Source: Paracoccus sp. PAMC 22219
GTDB taxonomy: Bacteria > Pseudomonadota > Alphaproteobacteria > Rhodobacterales > Rhodobacteraceae
Length of the DNA stretch: 45,465 bases
Direction of reading: 5' to 3'
Assembly (NCBI RefSeq): GCF_000787695.1
Contig: NZ_BBPH01000069.1
Span: 1-45,465 of the forward strand
Of the stretch, positions 29,972 to 41,040 are shown one piece after another. The position numbers were made by a program, and so were the translations under genes. The first letter of the stretch is position 1. The number at the start of each line of letters is the position of its first letter. The notes beneath the pieces were generated by a model. The model saw only the letters and a program-made list of their open reading frames with translations. It made no database searches and was not told where the DNA came from.

Positions 29972-30561
29972 TGCGGCATCTCCGGCATGAGGCCAAGCGC
30001 GGCCATGAAGAACGACAGCACGAATCCCATGACCAGCAGCGTGCCGAACATGACCAGCAGCACCTTGGGGCCGCTGGTGAAGCCGTGCAGGGCCTTGGTG
30101 AACTGCACCGTCAGCCACAGGAACAGCGCGACCGCGATGATCCCCAGGATCCCCGCCAGTGCCGGCAGGGCCAGCGACAGCACGATCTGTGCCAACTGCA
30201 CGATCAGCAGCATCACCTCGATCCAGACCGTCAGCAGCAGCGCGTCCTCGAACCGCCCATGGCCGCCGAACATGCGCCCGACGCCGGCCATCAGGCCCGC
30301 GCCAACCACGATCGCGACCAGCTGCATCCCGGCCAGGACCAGCGGCTGTCGGCTGATCGAAAAGACCGCCGCACCCTCGTCCGCGGGCAGCGGGAACAGC
30401 AGGGTCGAGGCATAGGCCAGCAGCCCCGACAGCGACACCGCCAGCACCAGCGCCATCCAGCGCACCTGCATCGGCCAACCCTGGTCGATCAACCAGCGGG
30501 CCGCCTGTTCGGGATTGCGCAGGGTCTGGCGCGTCAGCGCCTTGAAGTCGTCGAAGGTCAT
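29968..30561 (-). CDS. YIP1-family membrane protein in the suf operon (second)
   Basis: This 197-residue protein has a short soluble N-terminus (MTFDDFKALTRQTLRNP) with WLIDQGWPMQVRWM, then about five membrane helices, among them IVVGAGLMAGVGRMFGG and LALPALAGILGIIAVALFLWL. The pattern matches the YIP1 domain found in Rhodobacterales. Both ends overlap neighbours (ATGA with the first YIP1-like gene and with sufS), so it is strictly co-translated with the Fe-S genes. Function unknown; a membrane role in Fe-S assembly or iron/sulfur supply is only an inference. Confidence 0.75.
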   Translation of the reverse strand: MTFDDFKALTRQTLRNPEQAARWLIDQGWPMQVRWMALVLAVSLSGLLAYASTLLFPLPADEGAAVFSISRQPLVLAGMQLVAIVVGAGLMAGVGRMFGGHGRFEDALLLTVWIEVMLLIVQLAQIVLSLALPALAGILGIIAVALFLWLTVQFTKALHGFTSGPKVLLVMFGTLLVMGFVLSFFMAALGLMPEMPQ

Positions 30562-31052
30562 TTGCGTCTCGCCAGCGCCGCGATCCCGGCGCCCCAGATG
30601 AACAGGAATCCCGCGCCCGCCACGGTGCGGGTCAGGGTCAGCGCGGGGGACGGGCCGATCAGCCCTGCCACCATCCCGCCCAGCAGCGTCGCGGGCGCCA
30701 CCGCCAGCAGCGCCCAGAACAGCGCCAGCCGCGCATGGCGCGGGTCCAGCCGCCACGGGGTCGCCCGGCTGAGAAGCCCGGTCAACCCTGCCACGGCATA
30801 GGCCACGAGCGGCATCATGAACATGGTGCCAAGGGCCGCACCCCCGATCCGCGCGTCCAGCGGGATCGACGGGTCCAGCTGCGCCGCACGCGACAGGCCC
30901 GGCGCCTGACCGACCAGCGTGATCAGCATGGCCAGCATCAGCACGACCAGCAGCGTGCTGTCGGGCATGGCCGACAGGCCCCGCACCACGCGGCGCGGGG
31001 CCCACCAGCTTTCCAGCACGCGCAGCACCATCCCGCCGCGCGGACCGGTCAT
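30558..31052 (-). CDS. YIP1-like membrane protein in the suf operon (first)
   Basis: This 164-residue protein has an amphipathic N-terminus (GMVLRVLESWWAPRRVVRGL) and four to five helices, ending in FLFIWGAGIAALARRK. It resembles the following YIP1-family protein in layout, so the two look like a related pair, probably a heteromer. This is inferred from topology, not from a clear alignment. The ATG at 31050-31052 overlaps the sufD stop (ATGA), and its own TGA overlaps the next gene. No catalytic motif is seen. Confidence 0.65.
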   Translation of the reverse strand: MTGPRGGMVLRVLESWWAPRRVVRGLSAMPDSTLLVVLMLAMLITLVGQAPGLSRAAQLDPSIPLDARIGGAALGTMFMMPLVAYAVAGLTGLLSRATPWRLDPRHARLALFWALLAVAPATLLGGMVAGLIGPSPALTLTRTVAGAGFLFIWGAGIAALARRK

Positions 31053-32381
31053 CCGTTCGGGCGGTCGGTCAGCCACGCATCCAGCCGTTCGTTGATCTCT
31101 TCGCGCAGGCTCTCGTCCTCGACCTCGGACAGGGCGTCGGCCAGGAAGGACAGAACCAGGAACACGATGGCCCGGTCATAGGGCACCCCGCGCGAACGCA
31201 GATAGAACAACGCCCCCTCGTCGATCGCGCCCGTCGTGGACCCGTGCGAACACTTGACGTCGTCGGCATAGATCTCAAGCTCGGGCTTGGCCAGAAACTG
31301 GCTGGCCTCGTCCAGCAGCAAGGCCTGACTGATCTGATAGCCGTCGGTCTTCTGCGCGCCGTTCTTGACCAGGATCTTACCTTGGAACACACCGGTGGCG
31401 CCGTTCTTCAGGACCTTCTTGAACACCTGACGCTTTCGCCGCGCAGCGCGCCATGGGTCACGAAGACGGTGTCGTCATGGTGGAACGGGCCGACATTGCC
31501 GTCGCCCAGAACCGCCGCCGCGACATGCGCCACGGCGTCGTCGCCGACCATGTCCACGATCGCCTCGTGGCGCATGGTGGTGCCATTCACGACCAGCGCA
31601 AAGCTTTTCAGCACCGCGCCCTCGCCCACGCGGGCGAACAGGTGCGACAGGCCGACCTTGGGGTCGATCGCGCGCTTGGCGGTGATATGGTGCAGCGTGG
31701 CGCCCGGCAGCAGATCGACCTCGATCATGCCGTTGGACCGTGCGCCGACCATGCCGCTTTCCAAAAGCGTCAGTTCGGCCCCCGATTCGATCCGGATGAC
31801 GTGATGCCAGATGGCATCCGCGCTGTCCGACCCGCGACGGTGCAGCACATGCACCGGACGCGAGGGCTTGCCGGTCACGCGGATCAGCAGGCCGTCGGCC
31901 GCGACGGCCGTGTTCAGCGCCGCGAAGGGACGCTTGACCGGGGTCTGGCCCGCCAGTTCCAGCGTGCCGTACAGATCGGCGGCCCAATGGTCGCCCGCGC
32001 GATCGGCCTGCGCGAGGGTGGCGATCTCGATCCCCTCCAGCGACAGGTCGTCCGATGCGGCAGCGTCGAACGCGCCGTCGACAAAGACGAGCGTCAGCTT
32101 GTCGCGTGCGGCGAACAGGGGCGATTCCACCCCGGCATCGATGGCCAGCGCCTGCGGCTCGGGCGCATTGAACGGCCGCGGGTCGGTATAGCGCCAGTAT
32201 TCGTCGCGGGGGCCAGGCAGGCCCGTGGACCGCAGCCGCGACAGCGCATCGGCGCGTGCGGCGGCGGTGAACCCGCCCGCGGGCAGGTCAAGCGCGGCCA
32301 GCCGCGCGTCCAGCGCGTTGGCGGGCTTGGGTGCGCCCATGACCTGCGGGGTCTGGATTTCCTGAACGGCAGATTCGGACA

Positions 32382-32382
<1 letters not shown>
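31049..32382 (-). CDS. sufD: Fe-S cluster assembly protein SufD (frameshifted)
   Basis: SufD is a non-enzymatic part of the SufBC2D scaffold on which clusters are built. The first frame runs from the ATG 32380-32382 (MSESAVQEIQTPQ) through RDEYWRYTDP and GVESPLFAARDK to THGALRGES. The second continues as RQVFKKVLKNG, with the typical C-terminal core ADDVKCSHGSTTGAID and LFYLRSRGV, to the TGA at 31049-31051. One base lost near 31432 (CC to C on the coding strand) explains the break, and the repaired length is 444 residues. The genes before and after overlap it, so the unit is intact apart from this base. A true mutation would be hard to tolerate in an organism dependent on SUF. Confidence 0.93.
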
Positions 32383-33137
<755 letters not shown>

Positions 33138-33156
33138 ATTTCCCTCAAACGGCAAA

Positions 33157-33206
33157 GGCGCCACCGGGGCGCCGCATCTATGGTGGCCGGGCCCGTTGGC
33201 CCGGCC
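33157..33206 (-). repeat. Two GC-rich hairpins between sufB and sufC
   Basis: A perfect 9-bp inverted repeat (33185-33193 and 33198-33206, GGCCGGGCC and its complement, loop CGTT) is followed by a second pair GGCGCC/GGCGCC (33157-33162 and 33168-33173). Neither has a T run, so RNA processing, stability or partial attenuation inside the suf transcript is likelier than termination. Confidence 0.6.
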
Positions 33207-33213
33207 GGAATGA

Positions 33214-34734
<1,521 letters not shown>

Positions 34735-34750
34735 CCTTCAGTCCTTTTCC

Positions 34751-35806
34751 TCAAATGGCCGCGGTCGGTCCATTCCTGTCGCGCCAGCGTGAATACGCCT
34801 TTTCCCAGGCATCCGCAAATCGGTTGATCTGATCGTCCCCAACAGCGGGGCTTATCGAGATCCGGATCGCCGATTGCGCAAGCTGATCGTCAAATCCCAT
34901 CGCCTGCAGGGCACCGCTGGCCCGGACCTTGCCGGACGAACAGGCGGACCCCGCCGAGATCGCAAAGCCTGCCAGATCCATCTGCATGACCTGGGTTTCG
35001 CCCTTCCAACCCGATGTAAGAAGGCATGTCGTGTTCGGCAAGCGGCGGGCTGCCTTTCCCACGATCACCGCGCCGGGCGCGATGTCGCAGATCCGCGCCT
35101 CCAGCGCGTCGCGCCGTTCCCGGACCGCATCCCACAACCCGGCGTCCAGATCGCGCTGCGCGGCGGTGGCGGCGGCAGCAAAGGCCAAGATGCCGATCAG
35201 GTTCTCGGTCCCCGCACGGCGGCCCTGTTCCTGCCCGCCGCCCTTGATCAGCGGCGGCAGGTCGGTGCCCTTCCTCAGGATCAGCGCGCCGATGCCCTTG
35301 GGCCCGCCCAGCTTGTGCGCGCTGACGAAGCCCGCCGTCACGCCCATCCAATTGAACGCCATCGGCACCTTGCCGAAGGCCTGCGTCAGGTCGCTGCTAT
35401 GCAGCCCCTGCGGCAGGTCCTGCATCACGCCGGTCTCGTTGTTGGCCAGCTGCAGGCTGGTCCGCGCGGGGTCGGTGACGGTGACGATGCCATCGCCGTC
35501 GACCGCCAGATCGGCCTCGCACCAGACCTTGACGGCGCTGTGTTCCACCGGCGCGCAGTGATGCCCGCCCTGTCCCAGCACCATCGCCGCAGCCTCGGTC
35601 GCGCCGGCGGTAAAGACCACGTCCGCCCCGTCCGCGCCAAGGGCCACGGCGACCTGCTCGCGGGCACGCTCCAGCGCCATCTTGGCCGCCCGCCCCTCGG
35701 TATGGACCGATGACGGATTGCCCGAAATCTCCAGCGCCTCGGTGATCGCGGCCTTGACCTCGGGGCGCAGCGGCGTGGTGGCGTTCCAGTCCAGATAGGT
35801 TCTCAT
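34751..35806 (-). CDS. IscS/NifS-type cysteine desulfurase at the head of suf
   Basis: This 351-residue PLP enzyme is shorter than typical IscS. It begins YLDWNATTPLRPEV (N-terminal signature), with PLP Lys165 in SAHKLGGPKG and the persulfide Cys289 in AGSACSSGK on a flexible loop, as in group I desulfurases. With sufS the unit therefore holds two desulfurases of different classes. The ATG overlaps the coaBC stop (ATGA). In Rhodobacter-type operons an iscR gene stands here; none is visible. It might feed SUF or act in tRNA thiolation. Confidence 0.9.
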   Translation of the reverse strand: MRTYLDWNATTPLRPEVKAAITEALEISGNPSSVHTEGRAAKMALERAREQVAVALGADGADVVFTAGATEAAAMVLGQGGHHCAPVEHSAVKVWCEADLAVDGDGIVTVTDPARTSLQLANNETGVMQDLPQGLHSSDLTQAFGKVPMAFNWMGVTAGFVSAHKLGGPKGIGALILRKGTDLPPLIKGGGQEQGRRAGTENLIGILAFAAAATAAQRDLDAGLWDAVRERRDALEARICDIAPGAVIVGKAARRLPNTTCLLTSGWKGETQVMQMDLAGFAISAGSACSSGKVRASGALQAMGFDDQLAQSAIRISISPAVGDDQINRFADAWEKAYSRWRDRNGPTAAI

Positions 35807-36986
35807 GCCAGTGCCTCTGCGATGCGCGCGGCCAACAGGGCCGCCACGGCGTGCTTGTCCATCCGCGGCCAGTCCTCGGCGCCACCTTCGGTGATCAGCG
35901 TGACGGTATTGTGGCTGCCGCCCATGATGCCCGTCGCGGGACTGACATCGTTCGCCACGATCCAGTCGCAGCCCTTGCGCAACCGTTTGACCGTTGCATG
36001 CGCCACCACGTCCTGCGTTTCCGCAGCGAACCCCACGACCAGGCGCGGGCGCGCGCGTCGCGGCTGATCCACGCAAGGATGTCCGGGTTCTCGGCCATCT
36101 GAAGGCTGGGCAGGTCGCCCGTCTTCTTGATCTTCTGGTCGCTGCCGTTCAGCACGCGCCAATCGGCCACCGCCGCCGCCATCACCGCCGCATCCGCTGG
36201 CAGCGCCGCCGCGACCGCATCCCGCATCTGCTGCGCCGTTTCCACCGCGATCACGTCCACGCCCTGCGGCGCGGGCACGGATGCCGGGCCGGTGACAAAG
36301 CTGACCCGCGCCCCCAGGTCGCGCAAGGCCGCGGCAATCGCCGCCCCCTGCGCCCCGCTGGAGCGGTTGGCGATGTAGCGCACCGGGTCGATCGGTTCAT
36401 GCGTCGGCCCCGAGGTCACGATCACATGCCGCCCCGTCAACGGCCCGCCTGTCAGCGCAGCGCGGATCGCGGCCACGATGGCCTCCGGCTCTGCCATCCG
36501 ACCGGGTCCGTATTCGCCGCAGGCCATGTCGCCCTCGTCCGGACCCAAGATCAGCACGCCGTCCCCGCGCAGCGTGGCCAGGTTGCGCTGCGTCGCGGGG
36601 TGGTCCCACATCCGCACGTTCATCGCCGGCGCGATCAGGACGCGTTTGTCGGTTGCCAGCAGCAGGGTCGATGCCAGATCACCCGCCAGCCCGTGGGCCA
36701 TCTTGGCCATCAGGTCAGCGGTGGCAGGGGCCACAACCACCAGATCAGCCTGCCGCGACAGCTGAATATGGCCGATCTCGGCCTCGGCGCCCTGATCCCA
36801 CAGCGTGTCGTGCACCGGCTCTCCGGCCAGCACGGACAAGGTCATGGGCGTCGTGAACTGCGCGCCCGCAGATGTCAGCACGGGCGTCACCGACGCGCCC
36901 GCAGCGCGCAGCAGCCGGATCAGCGCCGGCGCCTTGAAGGCCGCAATTCCGCCGCCCACGATCAGCAATATCCGCTTGCCCTGCAT
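35803..36986 (-). CDS. coaBC: Bifunctional phosphopantothenoylcysteine decarboxylase/synthetase CoaBC (frameshifted)
   Basis: CoaBC makes 4'-phosphopantetheine in coenzyme A synthesis. The N-terminal flavoprotein part has LLIVGGGIAAFKAP, LVVVAPATADLMAKMAHG, PAMNVRMWDHPATQ and the Cys of DEGDMACGEYGPGRM. The CoaB part has TSGPTHEPIDPVRYIANRSSG and AVADWR. The frame is lost in a GC-alternating stretch near 36045-36058. The next frame continues RPRLVVGFAAET and then the CoaB signature KGCDWIVANDVS to the TGA at 35803-35805. One base restores 394 residues. The enzyme is normally essential, so an assembly error is likely. It appears to head the suf transcript. Confidence 0.93.
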
Positions 36987-37055
36987 GCGCCACCCCCATC
37001 GGTCCTGCGCCCCAGATAGCGACGCGGGGCCGCTGCCGCAAGGAAAGCCCGCCCG

Positions 37056-37087
37056 TTAACCCTTCCTTAACGCCGCTGCCGTTAACC
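37056..37087 (+). promoter_or_regulatory. CtrA-type binding site(s) upstream of comM
   Basis: TTAA-N7-TTAAC (37056-37071) is a perfect full CtrA box. A further half-site TTAACC lies at 37082-37087, 24 bp before the comM ATG. TTAA is rare in this GC-rich DNA, which makes the match more telling. It lies in the 125-bp divergent gap with coaBC. Confidence 0.6.
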
Positions 37088-37111
37088 ATTCCGGGACAAC
37101 CGAGGGGTAAC

Positions 37112-38622
37112 ATGGTCGCCATCGCCTATTCCGTGGCCTTCGAAGGCATCGAGGCCCGCCTGGTCGAGGTGCAATGCGCCGTGGCCGCGGGCCTGCCCGG
37201 CTTTTCCATCGTGGGCCTGCCCGACAAGGCGGTCAGCGAGGCCAAGGAACGCGTCCGCGCGGCCTTTGGCGCGCTGGCCATCGCCCTGCCGAACAAGCGG
37301 CTGACCGTGAACCTGTCGCCCGCCGATCTGCCCAAGGAGGGGTCGCATTTCGACCTGCCCATCGCGCTGGCGGTGCTGGCCGCGCTGGACATCGTGCCGC
37401 GGGACGAACTGGCGCGCTGCGTGGCGCTTGGGGAACTGGCGCTGGACGGGCGGCTGGTCGCGGTCGCGGGCGCCCTGCCCGCCGGCGTGGCCGCCGCGGA
37501 TGACGACCGTGCCCTCATCTGCCCCCGCGCCTGCGGACCCGAGGCTGCGTGGATCGAACAGGTCCCGGTGCTGGCCGCCGACACCCTGCGCGCCGTGGTC
37601 GATCACCTGACCGACCGCGCCCCCATCGCGCCCGCCCGCCCCGGCCAGGTCGTCGACGGTCCTCACCCCCTGTGCCTGTCCGACGTGCGCGGCCAGGAAC
37701 GCGCCAAGCGCGCGTTGGAGATCGCCGCAGCGGGGCGCCATCACCTGCTGATGGTCGGCCCGCCCGGCGCGGGGAAGTCCATGCTGTCGGCACGCTTGCC
37801 CGGCCTGATGCCGCCCCTGACCGCGCGCGAGGCGCTGGAGACGTCGATGGTCCATTCGGTGGCGGGCCTGCTGAAGAACGGCCAGATCTCGCGCCGTGCC
37901 CCGTTCCAAAGCCCGCATCACACCGCATCCTCGCCGGCCATCGTCGGCGGCGGCCCCAAGGCCAAGCCCGGCGAAATCAGCTTGGCCCATAACGGCGTGC
38001 TGTTCCTGGACGAGCTGCCGGAATTCGACCGCAAGGTCCTGGAAAGCCTGCGCCAGCCGGTCGAGACCGGAGAGGTCTTCGTCAGCCGGGCCAGCGCGCA
38101 TATCCGTTATCCCTGCCGGTTCCTGCTGATCGCGGCGGCCAACCCGTGCCGCTGCGGCTATCTGGCCGATCCGGGCCGGGCCTGTTCGCGCGCGCCGGTC
38201 TGTGGGGACAGCTATCTGGGCAAGATATCAGGGCCGCTGATGGACCGGTTCGACCTGCGGCTGGAGGTGCCGGGCGTCAGCCTGCATGATCTGGACCTGC
38301 CGGCGGGCGACACGTCTGCCACCGTCGCCGCCCGCGTGGCGGCGGCACGCGCGGTGCAGGCGGACCGGTTTCGCGACCATCCCGGCGTGACGGTCAATGC
38401 CGACGCGCCCCCGCCGCTGCTGGACGTGATCGCGGCGCCCGATGCGGACGGGCGCGCGCTGATCCTCAAGCGTCGGAGAAACTTGGCCTGACGGCGCGCG
38501 GCTATCACCGCATCCTGCGCAGCGCGCGCACCATCGCCGATCTGGACGGGTCGGACCACGTCCTGACCCGCCACCTGGCCGAGGCGATCAGCTATCGCCT
38601 GCCCTTCGTCGCGGGGGGTTAG
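37112..38622 (+). CDS. comM: ComM/YifB-family Mg chelatase-like AAA ATPase (frameshifted)
   Basis: ComM is a hexameric helicase that promotes branch migration during natural transformation; YifB is the same family. It has the N-terminal [25 protein letters not shown] core (in part), Walker [10 protein letters not shown], Walker [11 protein letters not shown], and [13 protein letters not shown] with the conserved Cys group. The frame breaks near 38470 (ILK then RRR). The neighbouring frame continues [17 protein letters not shown] to the TAG at 38620-38622. One G restores 503 residues. ATG at 37112 follows GAGGGG. Its stop overlaps that of convergent gshB. Confidence 0.92.
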
Positions 38623-39569
38623 CCCTTGGCGGCCACGCGCCGCTCGATCGCCTCCCAGATGGCCTCGGCGGCGTTGATGCCGTCGAACCGCTCCAGCTCC
38701 TGGATGCCGGTGGGAGAGGTCACGTTGATCTCGGTCAGCCAGCCGTCGATGACGTCGATGCCAGTGAAGATCAGGCCCTTTTCGCGCAGGACGGGGGCGA
38801 TCCGGGTGCAGATCTCGTATTCGCGCTCGGTCAGGCCGATCTGTTCGGCGCGCCCGCCGACATGCATGTTCGACCGGGCCTCGCCCTCCTGCGGGACGCG
38901 GTTGATGGCGCCCACGGGTTCGCCGTCGACAAGGATGATGCGCTTGTCGCCCTTGACCACGGCAGGCAGATATTTCTGCGCGATCATCGGTTCACGGTTG
39001 ATGCCCGCAAAGGTCTCCAGCAACGCCGACAGGTTCGGGTCGCCGGGCTTGAGGTGGAACACCCCCGCGCCGCCATTGCCGTACAGCGGCTTGACGATGA
39101 TCTCTCCGTGCCGCGCCCGGAACGCCTTGAAGGCGGCCGGGTCGCGGGCAATCATCGTGGGCGGCGTCAGGTCGGGAAAATCCAGCACCATCAGCTTTTC
39201 GGGACAGTTCCTGACCCAGAACGGGTCGTTGACCACCAGCGTGGCAGGGTGCACCCGGTCCAGCAGATGCGTCGAGGTGACGTAACCCATGTCGAAGGGC
39301 GGGTCCTGGCGCAGCCAGATCACGTCGAAATCGCCGGCCTCGACCTCGGTCCAGTCACCGAAGGTGACATGGTCGCCCTCGGCCCGGCGCAGGGTGACGG
39401 GGCGGCCGCGCACGACGATGCGACCCTCGTCATAGCGCAGCTGATCGACGGTGTACTGGAACAGCCGGTGGCCGCGGGCCTCGGCCTCCAGGCCGATGCG
39501 GAAGGTGCTGTCGGCGTGGATCGAGACATCCTCGATCGGGTCCATCTGCAAGGCGACGTAGAGGCTCAT
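38619..39569 (-). CDS. gshB: Glutathione synthase GshB
   Basis: GshB (316 residues) joins gamma-glutamylcysteine and glycine using ATP. It opens with [18 protein letters not shown], typical of GshB, with [11 protein letters not shown], the ATP-grasp segment [14 protein letters not shown] and the late [14 protein letters not shown] loop. The frame is intact. It is the last gene of the rsmI-yraN-gshB unit, 60 bp after yraN, and overlaps comM's stop. Confidence 0.97.
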   Translation of the reverse strand: MSLYVALQMDPIEDVSIHADSTFRIGLEAEARGHRLFQYTVDQLRYDEGRIVVRGRPVTLRRAEGDHVTFGDWTEVEAGDFDVIWLRQDPPFDMGYVTSTHLLDRVHPATLVVNDPFWVRNCPEKLMVLDFPDLTPPTMIARDPAAFKAFRARHGEIIVKPLYGNGGAGVFHLKPGDPNLSALLETFAGINREPMIAQKYLPAVVKGDKRIILVDGEPVGAINRVPQEGEARSNMHVGGRAEQIGLTEREYEICTRIAPVLREKGLIFTGIDVIDGWLTEINVTSPTGIQELERFDGINAAEAIWEAIERRVAAKG

Positions 39570-39629
39570 GGGGCCCTCCTGAATTTCGGTGATGTTGTGG
39601 CCCGCCGCCGGGCCGGATGCAAGACTGCG

Positions 39630-39992
39630 TCAGACCTCGCCGAAGGCGTTGGGGATCAGCTCGACCCGGCCCGTGGCGTCAACCAGCGCCACGTCGAAAC
39701 GCATCGCGACCTCTCCGATGCCGTGGCGGTCGCAGTATTCCAGCGCGGCTTGGGTGATCCGGTGCATCTGTGCGGGCAGCAGGTGCAGGGCGGCGTCAGC
39801 ATGGCTGCGCGACGCCTTGACCTCGACGAAGACCAGATCAGGGCCGTCCTGCACGATCAGGTCGATCTCGGCCCCCTGCCCGCGCCAGCGGGTCGCCAGC
39901 ACCTGCACGCCGCGCTGAAGGTACAGGCGCAGAACCGCCTCCTCGGCCATGCGGCCGGACAGGTCGGCCACGCGGCCCCGGCCCACGCGCAT
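39630..39992 (-). CDS. yraN: YraN-family (UPF0102) nuclease-like protein
   Basis: This 120-residue protein with a restriction-nuclease-like fold has the motif GAEIDLIVQDGPDLVFVEVKA, read as E..D....E.K, the metal-site pattern of such nucleases. Its cellular role is unclear. I choose the ATG at 39990-39992 (MRVGRGRVADLSGRM); a GTG at 40008-40010 that overlaps the rsmI stop is an alternative. The rsmI-yraN-gshB neighbourhood is common in alphaproteobacteria. Confidence 0.88.
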   Translation of the reverse strand: MRVGRGRVADLSGRMAEEAVLRLYLQRGVQVLATRWRGQGAEIDLIVQDGPDLVFVEVKASRSHADAALHLLPAQMHRITQAALEYCDRHGIGEVAMRFDVALVDATGRVELIPNAFGEV

Positions 39993-40002
39993 GCCGCCCG
40001 GC

Positions 40003-40929
40003 TCAGTCACGATCGGCCAGTCCAAGCGCCAGCTGATAGACGTCGCGGCGTGGCAAGCCCAGTTCCTGCGCGGCCTCGCGGGCGGCGTCCTTGACGGACA
40101 TGGTGCGCATATGCGCGGTCAGGACGGCGCGCACGCGGTCCTCGTCCATCTCGACCGGGGATGGGCGGTCCAGCACCATCACCACCTCGCCCTTCAGCGT
40201 GGCCATGCGCGGGTCGGCGGACAGGTCGGCTGCGGTGCCGCGGATCACCTCCTCGAACTTCTTGGTCAGCTCGCGGGCGATGACGGTGATGCGGGCAGGG
40301 TCGATCAGGGCCAGATCCTCCAGCGTGCGGGACACGCGGCGCGGGCTCTCGAACAGGATCAGCGTCGAATCGACCGCCATCCAGCGGCGCAGCCAGGTCT
40401 GGCGGGCGGACTGGGTGGGCGGCGGAAAGCCCAGGAACAGGAACCGGTCGCTTGGCAGCCCCGCCAGCGACAGTGCCGCCAGCGCCGACGACGGACCCGG
40501 CAGCGCATGGACCCGCGCCCCGGCCTCTGCCGCGTCCAGCGCCAGTCGATAGCCGGGATCGGCCACCAGCGGCGTGCCCGCGTCCGAGCAATAGGCGACG
40601 CTGGCCCCCTCGGACAACGCCGCCAGCAGGGCGGGACGCGCCCGGTCGCCGTTGTGGTCGTGATAGGACAGGATCCGCCGCCCGCGCAGCGGCACCCCGT
40701 GGATGTCCATCAGATGGCGCAGCACGCGCGTATCCTCGGCCGCCAGCATGTCGGCGCTGTTCAGCACGTCCAAAGCGCGCAGCGTGATGTCGCGGGCCGC
40801 CCCGATGGGGGTCGCCACCAGGTACAGGCCGGGGTCCAGGCGCGCGGCCTCGACATGGGCGGTCAGCCGGCGGGCGGGTTCCTGCGCGGGGTTTGGCCCA
40901 GGGTTTGGGGTGTCGCGGCGGTCGGTCAT
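40003..40929 (-). CDS. rsmI: 16S rRNA (cytidine(1402)-2'-O)-methyltransferase RsmI
   Basis: RsmI (308 residues) methylates the ribose of C1402 in 16S rRNA using SAM. The N-terminal signature LYLVATPIGAARDITLRAL is followed by AAEDTRVLRHLM, the SAM-site VAYCSDAGTPLVADPGY and LPGPSSALAALSLAGLP, then FESPRRVSRTLEDL. The ATG at 40927-40929 follows GGAGG. The short acidic/Pro extension before LTAH is variable in the family. It is divergent from the LpoA-like gene. Confidence 0.96.
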   Translation of the reverse strand: MTDRRDTPNPGPNPAQEPARRLTAHVEAARLDPGLYLVATPIGAARDITLRALDVLNSADMLAAEDTRVLRHLMDIHGVPLRGRRILSYHDHNGDRARPALLAALSEGASVAYCSDAGTPLVADPGYRLALDAAEAGARVHALPGPSSALAALSLAGLPSDRFLFLGFPPPTQSARQTWLRRWMAVDSTLILFESPRRVSRTLEDLALIDPARITVIARELTKKFEEVIRGTAADLSADPRMATLKGEVVMVLDRPSPVEMDEDRVRAVLTAHMRTMSVKDAAREAAQELGLPRRDVYQLALGLADRD

Positions 40930-40942
40930 CCTGCCTCCGGTT

Positions 40943-40961
40943 CCGGCCCGCACGGGGCCGG
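40943..40961 (-). repeat. Leader hairpin before rsmI
   Basis: CCGGCCC (40943-40949) pairs perfectly with GGGCCGG (40955-40961) around a 5-base loop, directly upstream of the rsmI ribosome site. It could affect rsmI translation. No function is known. Confidence 0.45.
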
Positions 40962-40967
40962 CGCTGA

Positions 40968-40996
40968 TTGCCAATCGCAAAGACAGGACATAGGCT
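40968..40996 (+). promoter_or_regulatory. Candidate sigma-70 promoter of the LpoA-like gene
   Basis: TTGCCA (40968-40973) and TAGGCT (40991-40996) are exactly 17 bp apart, 44 bp before the start codon. It has the same TTGCCA-17-TAGGYT form as the yajC promoter. Confidence 0.5.
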
Positions 40997-41040
40997 GCCG
41001 CCATCCGCGCGCGTCATAACATAAAGCAGGGAAGTTTCAC

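Noticed and set aside
29968..31052. The YIP1-like genes as a toxin/antitoxin or transporter pair
   Set aside because: No toxin, ATPase or transport motif is visible, and the strict overlap with suf genes argues for a role in that unit.
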